DNA of 38,480 nt from the NCBI GenBank assembly GCA_964486625.1, contig CAZANW010000011.1, forward strand, positions 1 through 38,480, written 5' to 3'. Position numbers and translations under genes: made by a program. Of this stretch, positions 6,425-13,845 are shown one piece after another. Positions within the stretch are counted from its first letter, which is position 1; each line of letters begins with the position of its first letter. This DNA comes from JAWCQZ01 sp964486625. GTDB lineage: Archaea; Halobacteriota; Syntropharchaeia; JACQPP01. The notes under the pieces are model-generated. The model worked only from the letters and a program-made list of their open reading frames with translations. It searched no databases and was not told the origin of the DNA.

Positions 6425-7780
6425 ATGGCCGCGCCGCCCGTTCGGGCCAGCACCGCCCGCATCCCCCTGAACCCCCTCGGGCTCTTTTGCTCGATTCGGG
6501 AGCGGGACGAGGGGCCGGCCTTCCTCCTCGAATCGGTCGAAGGGCCCAAGAAGAGCGCCCGCTACTCCTTCGTCGGCTTCGACCCCCTCCTGGAGTTCCG
6601 CGCCCGGGGGTCCCGCGTGGAGGTCACCGACGCGCGGGGCCGGAAGGAGACCCGCCGCTCCGCCGCCCCCTACGGCGAACTGCGCGGCCTGCTCTCTTCC
6701 ATGAGCGGCGGGGCGCGGGCCCTCCCGGTCCCCTTCTCCGGCGGCCTCGTGGGCTACATGGGCTACGACGCGGTCCGCAACTTCGAGCGGCTTCCCGACC
6801 GGGGCCTCCCGGACCCCGGCTTCCCCGACCTCCACTTCATCCTCCCGGGGCAACTGGTCTGCTTCGACCACGTGGCGCGGCGCGCCCTCCACCTCTCTCG
6901 GGGGCCGCCCGCCCGCCTCCCGCGGCCCTGCGAGCCCGAGGGGACCCTCCGGACCTCGGGGCTCCGGGCGAGCATGGAGCGCCCCCGGTTCGAGCGGGCG
7001 GTGGAGCGGGCCCTCGGCTACATCCGGGACGGCGACATCTTCCAGGGGGTCATTTCCCGCCGCCTCGCCCTCCGGGCCCGGGGCGACCCGGTCCACTTCT
7101 ACCGCGTCCTGCGGCGCATCAACCCCTCCCCCTACATGTTCCACATCGACTTCGGCGATGAGCAGATTGTCGGCTCCTCTCCCGAGACCCTGGTCCGCCT
7201 CCGGGACGGGGAACTGACCCTGCGCCCCATCGCCGGGACGCGCCCCCGGGGGACCGCCCCCGAGGAGGACGAGCGGCTCAAGGTGGAACTCCTCCTGGAC
7301 GAGAAGGAGCGGGCCGAGCACCTGATGCTGGTGGACCTGGGCCGGAACGACCTGGGGCGCGTCGCCTCCTACGGCAGCGTGGAGGTGGACGAGTTGATGG
7401 TGATTGAGAAATACTCCCACGTCCAGCACATCGTCTCCAACATCCGGGCGAGGCTCGCTCCCGGGAGGGACGGTTTCGACGCCCTGAAGGCGGGGTTCCC
7501 CGCGGGGACCGTGAGCGGCGCCCCGAAAATCCGCGCCATGGAAATCATCGAGGAGCTGGAGCCGGTCCGGCGCGGACCCTACGCGGGGGGCGTCGGATAC
7601 TTCTCGCTCGACGGGAACATGGACTTCGCCATCACGATTCGCACGATGTACCTGCGGGGGGAGCGCGCCTACCTGCACGCGGGCGCGGGCATCGTGGCCG
7701 ACTCGGTCCCGTCGCGGGAGTTCGCGGAGACCGAGCAGAAACTGGGGGCGATGGTCAAGGCGTTGGGGGAACTGGAATGA
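6425..7780 (+). CDS. trpE: Anthranilate synthase component I
   Basis: This 451-residue chorismate-binding enzyme makes anthranilate from chorismate using ammonia from TrpG. It catalyses the first committed step to tryptophan. The N-terminal lobe has FLLESVEG and ARYSFVGF near residues 35-52; the LLES element is the tryptophan feedback site in known TrpE proteins. The C-terminal catalytic half carries RPIAGTRPRG, LLLDEKERAEHLMLVDLGRNDLGR, PAGTVSGAPKIRAMEII and GAGIVADS. The frame is open to 6383, but ATG 6425 fits the TATA spacing. It starts a trpE-trpG-trpA cluster. A 111-nt AT-rich gap separates it from trpG. Confidence 0.95.
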   Translation: MAAPPVRASTARIPLNPLGLFCSIRERDEGPAFLLESVEGPKKSARYSFVGFDPLLEFRARGSRVEVTDARGRKETRRSAAPYGELRGLLSSMSGGARALPVPFSGGLVGYMGYDAVRNFERLPDRGLPDPGFPDLHFILPGQLVCFDHVARRALHLSRGPPARLPRPCEPEGTLRTSGLRASMERPRFERAVERALGYIRDGDIFQGVISRRLALRARGDPVHFYRVLRRINPSPYMFHIDFGDEQIVGSSPETLVRLRDGELTLRPIAGTRPRGTAPEEDERLKVELLLDEKERAEHLMLVDLGRNDLGRVASYGSVEVDELMVIEKYSHVQHIVSNIRARLAPGRDGFDALKAGFPAGTVSGAPKIRAMEIIEELEPVRRGPYAGGVGYFSLDGNMDFAITIRTMYLRGERAYLHAGAGIVADSVPSREFAETEQKLGAMVKALGELE

Positions 7781-7790
7781 TGGCGTTCAG

Positions 7791-7862
7791 TGAAAAATGC
7801 AAAATGCAAAGTGCAAAAGTCAAAATTTTCATTTTTCATTTTGCATTCTGCAATTTGAAATC
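7791..7862. repeat. AT-rich imperfect palindrome between trpE and trpG
   Basis: About 72 bp of A/T-rich DNA is centred on AAAATTTT (7822-7829). The left half repeats ATGCAAA-like units and the right half repeats TTTTGCAT/TTTTCAT-like units, so the two halves are imperfect reverse complements with a one-base offset. Base composition differs sharply from the GC-rich genes on both sides. It interrupts an operon without stopping trpG, which keeps its own ribosome-binding site. It could be a mobile palindromic repeat or a regulatory hairpin. Confidence 0.6.
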
Positions 7863-7891
7863 TCGCCATCTTCGGTGGTTGGAGGGCCCAG

Positions 7892-8452
7892 ATGAAAGTC
7901 TTGGTCATCGATAATTACGACTCCTTCGTCTACAACCTCGTCCAATATGTCGGCGCCCTCGGAGCCCGTGTCACCGTCCTCCGCAACGACGCCCCCGTCG
8001 CCGAGGCGAGGCGGGCCGACCCCGACGCCGTCATCATCTCCCCGGGCCCCGGCCACCCGAGGAACGCGCGGCTCTCGCTGGAGGTCCTGCGGGAGATGCC
8101 CGGGGTCCCGACCCTCGGGGTCTGCCTGGGGCACCAGGCCATCGGCCTCGTCTTCGGGGCCAAGGTCACCCACGCGATGAAGCCCATGCACGGCAAGACC
8201 TCGCGCATCTTCCACAACGGGCGGGGGGTCTTCCGGGGCCTCCCGAGCCCCCTGACCGCCACCCGCTACCACAGCCTCGTGGTGAGGGATGTGAAGCCGC
8301 CCCTGGAAATCACCGCCAAAACGGAGCAGGGAGAGGTGATGGCCCTGAAGCACCGAAGATACCCCATCGAGGGGGTCCAGTTCCACCCCGAATCGGTGGT
8401 GACCGAGGGGGGAAAGGTGATGGTGGGGAACTTCCTGAAGGCGGCGCGATGA
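7892..8452 (+). CDS. trpG: Anthranilate synthase component II (glutamine amidotransferase)
   Basis: This 186-residue class I glutamine amidotransferase supplies ammonia to TrpE. The catalytic triad is visible: Cys78 in GVCLGHQA, and His and Glu in VQFHPESV near residue 168. ISPGPGHP near 50 forms the oxyanion region. TGGAGGG at 7880-7886 is a good ribosome-binding site for ATG 7892. The stop overlaps the trpA start (ATGA). In some organisms the same protein also serves para-aminobenzoate synthesis; the trp neighbours favour tryptophan here. Confidence 0.94.
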   Translation: MKVLVIDNYDSFVYNLVQYVGALGARVTVLRNDAPVAEARRADPDAVIISPGPGHPRNARLSLEVLREMPGVPTLGVCLGHQAIGLVFGAKVTHAMKPMHGKTSRIFHNGRGVFRGLPSPLTATRYHSLVVRDVKPPLEITAKTEQGEVMALKHRRYPIEGVQFHPESVVTEGGKVMVGNFLKAAR

Positions 8453-9243
8453 GCAGGCTCGCCCCGGCCTTCCGCCGCCTCCGCGCCCGCGGGGAGACCG
8501 CCCTCGTCGCCTACCTCACCGGAGGCGACCCCACCCCGGCCGCCAGTCTTCCTCTCCTGCGGGAGGCCGCCCGCCACGCCGACGTCCTCGAAGTCGGGAT
8601 GCCCTTCTCCGACCCCATCGCCGACGGGCCCACGATTCAGGCCGCGACCGGCCGGGCGCTCGCCGCGGGCACCACCCCCGCCACGGTCCTCTCGCTCATC
8701 CGGAAGGTCCGTCAGACCTCGGCCACGCCCATCGTGGTCCTCACCTACACCAACCTCGTGCTCCACCACTCCGGCGGCCCCCGGGGCTTCTGCCGCGCCC
8801 TCGCCGCCGCGGGGGGCGACGGGCTGATTCTCGCCGACCTGCCGGTGGAGGAGTGCGCTCCCTTCCGGGAGGCGGCGCGCGCGGCGGGTCTCAATCTGGT
8901 CCTGCTCGCAGCCCCGACCAGCGACCCGGAGCGGGTGCGCCGCATCGCGGGCCGCTCATCCGGGTTCCTCTACCTGGTCTCCCTCCTCGGAGTCACCGGG
9001 GCGCGCGCCCGCCTGCCGCCCGGGCTCGCATCCACGGTCCGGACCGTCCGCCGGGCCGCAGGGGGCCTCCCGGTGGCGGTGGGCTTCGGCATCTCCCGGC
9101 CGGAGCACGTCCGGGCCGTGCGCTCCATGGGGGCCGAGGGGGCCATCGTGGGGAGCGCGCTCGTCAAACTCGTGGAACAACGCCCGGGGGCGGCTGCGGT
9201 CGGGCGGTTCCTGGCTTCCCTCAAAGAGGCGACGCGCAGTTAG
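8449..9243 (+). CDS. trpA: Tryptophan synthase alpha subunit
   Basis: This 264-residue TIM-barrel enzyme cleaves indole-3-glycerol phosphate to indole and glyceraldehyde 3-phosphate. Catalytic Glu48 (LEVGMPFSDP) and Asp59 (IADGPTIQ) are both present. The phosphate-binding loop is GVTGAR near residue 183 and VGFGIS near 205. The start overlaps the trpG stop. The partner trpB and the genes for the middle of the pathway (trpD, trpC, trpF) are not adjacent. The gene converges on RaSEA, with the two stop codons overlapping by 4 nt. Confidence 0.95.
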   Translation: MSRLAPAFRRLRARGETALVAYLTGGDPTPAASLPLLREAARHADVLEVGMPFSDPIADGPTIQAATGRALAAGTTPATVLSLIRKVRQTSATPIVVLTYTNLVLHHSGGPRGFCRALAAAGGDGLILADLPVEECAPFREAARAAGLNLVLLAAPTSDPERVRRIAGRSSGFLYLVSLLGVTGARARLPPGLASTVRTVRRAAGGLPVAVGFGISRPEHVRAVRSMGAEGAIVGSALVKLVEQRPGAAAVGRFLASLKEATRS

Positions 9244-10241
9244 ATTCCCCGGTGTTCAATCAGGGGCGCCCCGAATGCGTGGTCCTCCAGCCGCAGGACC
9301 TCCCGCCATGTGTCGCGGCAGCCGCAGGAGAGCCCCCCGAGTTCCGCCGGGTCCTGGCCCAGGTCGTAGCGCCGGATGGCCGCCGCGAAGGCTCCGTCGC
9401 ACTCTCCGCAGTTGTGGGGGCCCCGGCGGGAGCCGGCGGCCAGCGGGTCGGAGATGACCACCCGGTCGGCGGGGGCCTCGGAGCGCATCCGCCGGAGGGC
9501 CTCGACGGCGCTCCAGAGCCAGGGGGGGCGGAACTCACCCCGCCTCCAGAGCCGCTCCACCGGGGTGTTGCGCTGGACGTTGCAGAGGTTCATGGAGACC
9601 GTGGTCACGTTGGGGACCGAGAGCGCGTCCCGGCAGGTGGAGACCGCGTCCTCGATGGCGTCCCCCTCGGTGAGGAACGGGGGCTTGAGAATCGTGTAGG
9701 CCTTCATCGTCGCACCATGGTCGCGGGCGACGGAGCAGGCGGCCTTGAACTCCTCCCAGGTGAAGCCCTTGACCACGCAGTTCTTGCGGACGTAGTCGCG
9801 GGAGGACTCGAGGCCCACGGCGAACTCGAGGCCCCGGGGCACCGGGAGCCGGAAGGCCTCCGGGGTGATGTATTCGGGCATGGTCTCGATGATGACCTTG
9901 CGCGGGCGGGGGTCGGCGGCGAGCCTCCGGAGTATCTCCCTCTGGGCATCGGGCGGGACCTCCTTGGGGTCGTAGAAGGAGCCCGAGGTGTAGAGCTTGA
10001 TGACGGCCCCGTCGGGGCACCCGGCCATCGCCTTTTCATATTGCTCCACGAGGGCGTCGGAGGCGACGAGGCCCGGGGAGGTCATATTGAAGAAGCCGCA
10101 CATGAGGCACTTGCCCCACGAGCACCCGACTGTCCGGAGAATCACGGTGAGGGAGTCGACGGGCTCGCCGGGGCGCAGGAGGTCTCGCCCCTTCCAGACC
10201 GCGATGGGGGTCGCCGGGTCCCCGCTGTGGTCCATGCCCAT
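9240..10241 (-). CDS. raSEA: Archaeosine biosynthesis radical SAM protein RaSEA
   Basis: This 333-residue radical SAM-family protein resembles RaSEA, which works with ArcS to convert preQ0-derived tRNA base 15 to archaeosine. A cysteine cluster, GCSWGKCLMCGF (C-x4-C-x2-C), sits near residue 40 and would bind a [4Fe-4S] cluster. IETMPEYI, EFAVGLESS and MKAYTILKPPFLTEG follow the barrel pattern of this family. A C-terminal Cys-rich part (HNCGECDGAF and GGLSCGCRDTW) suggests an extra metal or RNA-binding site. The ATG at 10241 has no clear ribosome-binding site; a second ATG is 6 nt further in. The gene lies downstream of mutY and a glycosidase-like gene on the same strand. Confidence 0.75.
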   Translation of the reverse strand: MGMDHSGDPATPIAVWKGRDLLRPGEPVDSLTVILRTVGCSWGKCLMCGFFNMTSPGLVASDALVEQYEKAMAGCPDGAVIKLYTSGSFYDPKEVPPDAQREILRRLAADPRPRKVIIETMPEYITPEAFRLPVPRGLEFAVGLESSRDYVRKNCVVKGFTWEEFKAACSVARDHGATMKAYTILKPPFLTEGDAIEDAVSTCRDALSVPNVTTVSMNLCNVQRNTPVERLWRRGEFRPPWLWSAVEALRRMRSEAPADRVVISDPLAAGSRRGPHNCGECDGAFAAAIRRYDLGQDPAELGGLSCGCRDTWREVLRLEDHAFGAPLIEHRGI

Positions 10242-10284
10242 GACCGAACGGGGGAGGTCTTCGCGCTTCTACTTTTCGGCAACG

Positions 10285-11382
10285 TCAGAACCAGTTCCAG
10301 GCAAGGGCCGCCCAAATCATCCCCTCGTCGGCGTGATACCCCCGCTCCCGATAGACGCTCCCGTCCGCGTTGAACAGTTCGAGATAGTTCCGGTGCTTCT
10401 CAATCCACTCCTCGTATTTCCCGATGTAGATTTTCGCCAGCCCCCCGTCCACCCGGCTCACGACCTCGATGAACATCGGCCCGAACTGGGTCCAGACCGT
10501 GTCCCCCTGGTAGTTCGGGGTGAAGATGCGCGGGACGAGTTTCTCGCGCCCCGGGACCCGCCGCTCGGTGTGGCGGACCGGGAAGGGCTGGTCCATCCGT
10601 TTCGACCGCAGGGTCTCGATGGACTCCTCCATCATCTCCTCGTCCTCGACGATGCGGTAGAGGAATGGCGTGATGTTGGCGTCCGCCGCGACCTCCGGGG
10701 CGCCGCTCAGGTCCTCGGCGAAGTGGTCCCCCTTCCAGAACCGCTTCTTCAGGGTCGCGGCGAAGTCCACGTTCTTGAACGGGTTTTCAAGGCCCAGGGC
10801 TTCGAGCTCCTTCGACAGCAGCGCCGCCATGCAGTTGTCGTAGCAGGCGGAGTCGCGGTTCACGCAGTCCTTCGCCCCCGAGAAGTGGCGGCCCCGCCGG
10901 ATGATGGCTTCCCCGGCGTCGAAAACGGTCCGATGGTAGCGGCGCACTTCGCGTTCGAGGAACTCGCGGTGCAGCTCCAGCAAGTCTCGCGCGTCGAGGA
11001 CCCGGAGGGTCCGCATGAGATAGGGAACAGTGTCCGACGCTTCCGTGTAAATGTTGACGGGTTCGTCGCCGGGGAAGATGGTCGTCGTTGTCCGCCCGTG
11101 CCGCGCGAAGACCCGCAGCATGTAACCGAGAGAGGCCCGGCACGCCTTCTCGTGGCCCATCTTCACCAGCGACTCGGCGCACATCCCGTAGTCCCGGACC
11201 CAGCACTGGGAGAAGTGGCCCGCGCTCCCCGCGAAGAAGGTCCCGTTCCAGCAGTCCCTCACGACCGCCTCGCAGATGGCGCGGGCGTCGCCCGGGTAGC
11301 GCTTCCACCCCCGGAGGGCGCGCCGCCGGGAGAGGCGGCCGATGCGGCCCGCGCCCGCCAGCAGGGTGAGCGGATTCACCAT
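10285..11382 (-). CDS. Six-hairpin glycosidase-fold protein of unknown specificity
   Basis: This 365-residue protein resembles alpha/alpha six-barrel glycosidases (glycogen-debranching and related families). Aromatic and acidic motifs recur at helix ends: QCWVRDYG near residue 60, TTIFPGDEPVN near 100, FSGAKDCVNRDSACYDN near 170, QGDTVWTQFGPMF near 300 and HADEGMIWAALAWNWF at the C-terminus. WVRDYG-type motifs place substrate-binding Arg and Asp in this fold. The substrate cannot be named. The ATG overlaps the end of mutY by 7 nt, so translation is probably coupled. No signal peptide is seen, so it should act inside the cell, possibly on the same glucan as the phosphorylase at 31764-33497 (inference). 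Confidence 0.55.
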   Translation of the reverse strand: MVNPLTLLAGAGRIGRLSRRRALRGWKRYPGDARAICEAVVRDCWNGTFFAGSAGHFSQCWVRDYGMCAESLVKMGHEKACRASLGYMLRVFARHGRTTTTIFPGDEPVNIYTEASDTVPYLMRTLRVLDARDLLELHREFLEREVRRYHRTVFDAGEAIIRRGRHFSGAKDCVNRDSACYDNCMAALLSKELEALGLENPFKNVDFAATLKKRFWKGDHFAEDLSGAPEVAADANITPFLYRIVEDEEMMEESIETLRSKRMDQPFPVRHTERRVPGREKLVPRIFTPNYQGDTVWTQFGPMFIEVVSRVDGGLAKIYIGKYEEWIEKHRNYLELFNADGSVYRERGYHADEGMIWAALAWNWF

Positions 11383-12440
11383 CCACCCGAGTCGGCAATC
11401 CGTTCAAACAACTTCCTGTTGGCCCGCGGGAAGGCGTAGGCGTCTATGTCGTTCGGCCGGACCCACCGGACCTCCTCGCACCCCCGAGGCCGGGCGCGGC
11501 CTCCGGCTGGACGACATTCGAAGGCGTGCAGTCTCACCGTGAAGTGGGTGTAGGCGTGGTCCACCACCGCCAGTTTCCGCCCCACCCGGACCCTCAGCCC
11601 AGTCTCCTCGGCAATCTCGCGGGCCGCGCACCCGGCCAGGGTCTCGTCCGGCTCTCGCCTCCCCCCGGGGAGTTCCCACAGCCCGCCCAGCAGCCCCTCC
11701 GGGGGCCGGCGGGCGATGAGAATCCGGCCCCCGCGCCGGACCACCCCGACGGCGACCTGGCGGTGCGGGACCCTCCTCCGGGGGGCGCGGGCGGGAAGGG
11801 CCCCCTGCAGCCCCAGGGCCCGCGCCCGGCACCTTCCGCGGAGCGGACACGCGGGGCAGTCGGGGTCGCGCGGGGCGCAGACGGTGGCCCCCAGCTCCAT
11901 CAGCGCCTGGTTGAACGCGCCCGGATTCCGCCGGTCGAGGAGGGACGCCGCGACGTTCCACAGACGCCTCTCCGCTTTGGGCAACGGCTCCCGGACCTCG
12001 AAGCAGCGCGCCAGGACCCGCTTTACGTTGCCGTCGAGGACGGGCTCCTGCCGGCCGAACGCGATGGACATGACCGCGCCCCGGGTGTAGGGGCCGACGC
12101 CCGGCAGGGCCCCGAAGGCCTCCGGGTCGTCCGGGACCTTCCCGCCGTGCCTCCGCACAACGATTTTCGCCGCCCGGCGGAGGCTGCGGGCCCGGGAGTA
12201 GTAGCCGAGCCCTTCCCACGCTTTCAGGACCTCCGCCTCGGGGGCCCGGGCGAGGGCCCGGACCGTGGGGAACCGCTCCAGGAACCGTCCGTAGTAGTCC
12301 ACGGCAGTCGCGACCCTTGTTTGCTGAAGCATGACTTCGGACACCCATACGGCATAGGCGTCGCGGGTCTTCCGCCAGGGCAGGTCGCGCCGGTTGCGCC
12401 GGAACCAGGAGAGAAGGGCTGGCGTTGGAAACGAAGCCAT
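11376..12440 (-). CDS. mutY: A/G-specific adenine DNA glycosylase MutY
   Basis: This 354-residue glycosylase removes adenine mispaired with 8-oxoguanine. Catalytic Glu35 is in SEVMLQQTRV and Asp136 in VLDGNVKRV. The helix-hairpin-helix is LPGVGPYTRG near 112-121. The [4Fe-4S] site follows C-x6-C-x2-C-x5-C near residues 190-206. A C-terminal Nudix-like domain contains a G-x5-E-x7-RE-x2-EE-x-G pattern, which in MutY serves 8-oxoG recognition rather than hydrolysis. The long open frame upstream of 12440 is the shadow of the helicase gene. ATG 12440 lies 14 nt after the helicase stop, so the two are probably co-transcribed. Confidence 0.94.
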   Translation of the reverse strand: MASFPTPALLSWFRRNRRDLPWRKTRDAYAVWVSEVMLQQTRVATAVDYYGRFLERFPTVRALARAPEAEVLKAWEGLGYYSRARSLRRAAKIVVRRHGGKVPDDPEAFGALPGVGPYTRGAVMSIAFGRQEPVLDGNVKRVLARCFEVREPLPKAERRLWNVAASLLDRRNPGAFNQALMELGATVCAPRDPDCPACPLRGRCRARALGLQGALPARAPRRRVPHRQVAVGVVRRGGRILIARRPPEGLLGGLWELPGGRREPDETLAGCAAREIAEETGLRVRVGRKLAVVDHAYTHFTVRLHAFECRPAGGRARPRGCEEVRWVRPNDIDAYAFPRANRKLFERIADSGGW

Positions 12441-12454
12441 CGAGGCCGCCCGGC

Positions 12455-13804
12455 CTACCGGCGGCCCCCGCCCCCCGGCCGTTGGACCGGGGCCCCGAAG
12501 CCCCGCAAGGGCTCCCGCAGGTATCCCCGGCCGCCCCCCCGCCCCCCTCCGCGCCGGAATCCCCGTCCGCCTCCGCCTCCCCTCCTCCGGTATCCCCCTC
12601 CCCCGCCGCCTCTCCGTCCACCGCCACCGCGGCGGAAGAGCCGGCCCTCGTCCGGGAGGGCCCGGGGCGGAGGCGGAGCTCCGTAGTCGAAGCCGTCGAG
12701 GGTGATGCGGTCCAGGCGCTGGCCGAGGACGTGCTCGATGTGCTTCATGTCCCACTCCTCCTCGGGTGAAACGAAGGCGAGGGCGTCCCCCGTGGCCTCG
12801 GCCCGGGCGGTGCGCCCGATGCGGTTCACGTAGTCCTCGGGCGTCCCGGGGACGTCGTAGTTGACGACGTGGGAAATCTCCTCCACGTCGATTCCCCGGG
12901 CGACGATGTCGGTGGCCACCAGGACCCGGTATCTCCTCTCCCGGAACCCCTCCAGGGCGGCCAGCCGCTGGCTCTGGGTCCGGTCGGCGTGGATGGCCGC
13001 CGCCTTCAGCCCCTCCTCCTTGAGGAGGCGGGTCAGGCGGTCGGCCCTCCTCTTGGTCCGGGTGAAGACGAGGACCGAGTCCATGCTCTCCTCCCGGCGG
13101 AGGAGTTCCAGCAGGAGGGAGGTCTTGAGGTGGGCCGGAACCGGATAGACGGTATGGGTAACCCCCGTCGCCGGGGCCGAGCGCTCCCCCACCTGGACGG
13201 TGACCGGGTTCTGGAGAATCTGGCGGGTGAGGTGGAGAATCTCGTCGGGCATGGTCGCGGAGAAGAGGAGGGTCTGCCGGTTCCGGGGAATCTGGGAGAG
13301 AATCCGCCGGAGGTCGGGGAGGAACCCCATGTCCATCATCCGGTCCGCCTCGTCCACGACCAGGATTTCGATGCGGTCGAACCGCGTGTTCCCCCGCTGC
13401 ATGTGGTCGAGGAGGCGCCCGGGGGTGGCGATGACGACGTCCACCCCTCCCCGCAGGGCGCGGGTCTGGGGCTCGAAGCCCACCCCCCCGAAGACCGTGG
13501 CCGCCTTCAGGGGGGTGTGGCGGGAGAACCACCCGAAGAACTCGTGGGCCTGGATGGCGAGTTCCCGGGTAGGGGTCAGCACCAGGGCCCGGGTGCGGCC
13601 CCGGGTCCCCGGGAGGAGCCGGTGGAGGATGGGCAGCAGGAAGGCTGCGGTCTTCCCGGTGCCGGTCTGGGCGAGGCCGACGACGTCGCGGCCGGTGAGG
13701 CCCGCGGGGATGGCCTGCTGCTGGATGGGGGTGGGCTTCTCGAATCCCGCCTCCCGGACGGCGCGGAGGAGGGGCGGCGCGAGGCCCAGTTCTTCGAACG
13801 ACAT
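12455..13804 (-). CDS. DEAD-box RNA helicase with RGG-rich tail
   Basis: This 449-residue ATP-dependent RNA helicase has all core motifs: Q-motif (FEKPTPIQQQAIP), motif I AQTGTGKT, PTRELA, motif II DEAD, SAT, then VLVFTRTKRRAD, ATDIVARGID and the HRIGRTGR equivalent NRIGRTARA. After residue 365 or so comes a tail of some 75 residues with many RGG and GGG repeats, a nonspecific RNA-binding type. Architecture is like bacterial RhlE/CsdA-type cold and ribosome-assembly helicases; the precise target is unknown. A TATA-like CCTTAAGC lies 27 nt upstream of the ATG, and GGGAAAGG precedes the start. Confidence 0.93.
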   Translation of the reverse strand: MSFEELGLAPPLLRAVREAGFEKPTPIQQQAIPAGLTGRDVVGLAQTGTGKTAAFLLPILHRLLPGTRGRTRALVLTPTRELAIQAHEFFGWFSRHTPLKAATVFGGVGFEPQTRALRGGVDVVIATPGRLLDHMQRGNTRFDRIEILVVDEADRMMDMGFLPDLRRILSQIPRNRQTLLFSATMPDEILHLTRQILQNPVTVQVGERSAPATGVTHTVYPVPAHLKTSLLLELLRREESMDSVLVFTRTKRRADRLTRLLKEEGLKAAAIHADRTQSQRLAALEGFRERRYRVLVATDIVARGIDVEEISHVVNYDVPGTPEDYVNRIGRTARAEATGDALAFVSPEEEWDMKHIEHVLGQRLDRITLDGFDYGAPPPPRALPDEGRLFRRGGGGRRGGGGGGYRRRGGGGGRGFRRGGGRGGGRGYLREPLRGFGAPVQRPGGGGRR

Positions 13805-13826
13805 CCTTTCCCGGGCCCCCTTCTGC

Positions 13827-13834
13827 GCTTAAGG
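13827..13834 (-). promoter_or_regulatory. TATA box for the DEAD-box helicase operon
   Basis: Read on the minus strand, CCTTAAGC is centred 27 nt before the helicase ATG (13804) and lies in the 41-nt gap after the ThDP-enzyme stop. It suggests that helicase, mutY and following genes form their own transcript. Confidence 0.45.
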
Positions 13835-13845
13835 ACTCTGCGTCT

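Noticed and set aside
8853..10373. Long plus-strand open frame opposite trpA/RaSEA
   Set aside because: Antisense shadow of RaSEA in GC-rich DNA; no family-like segments.
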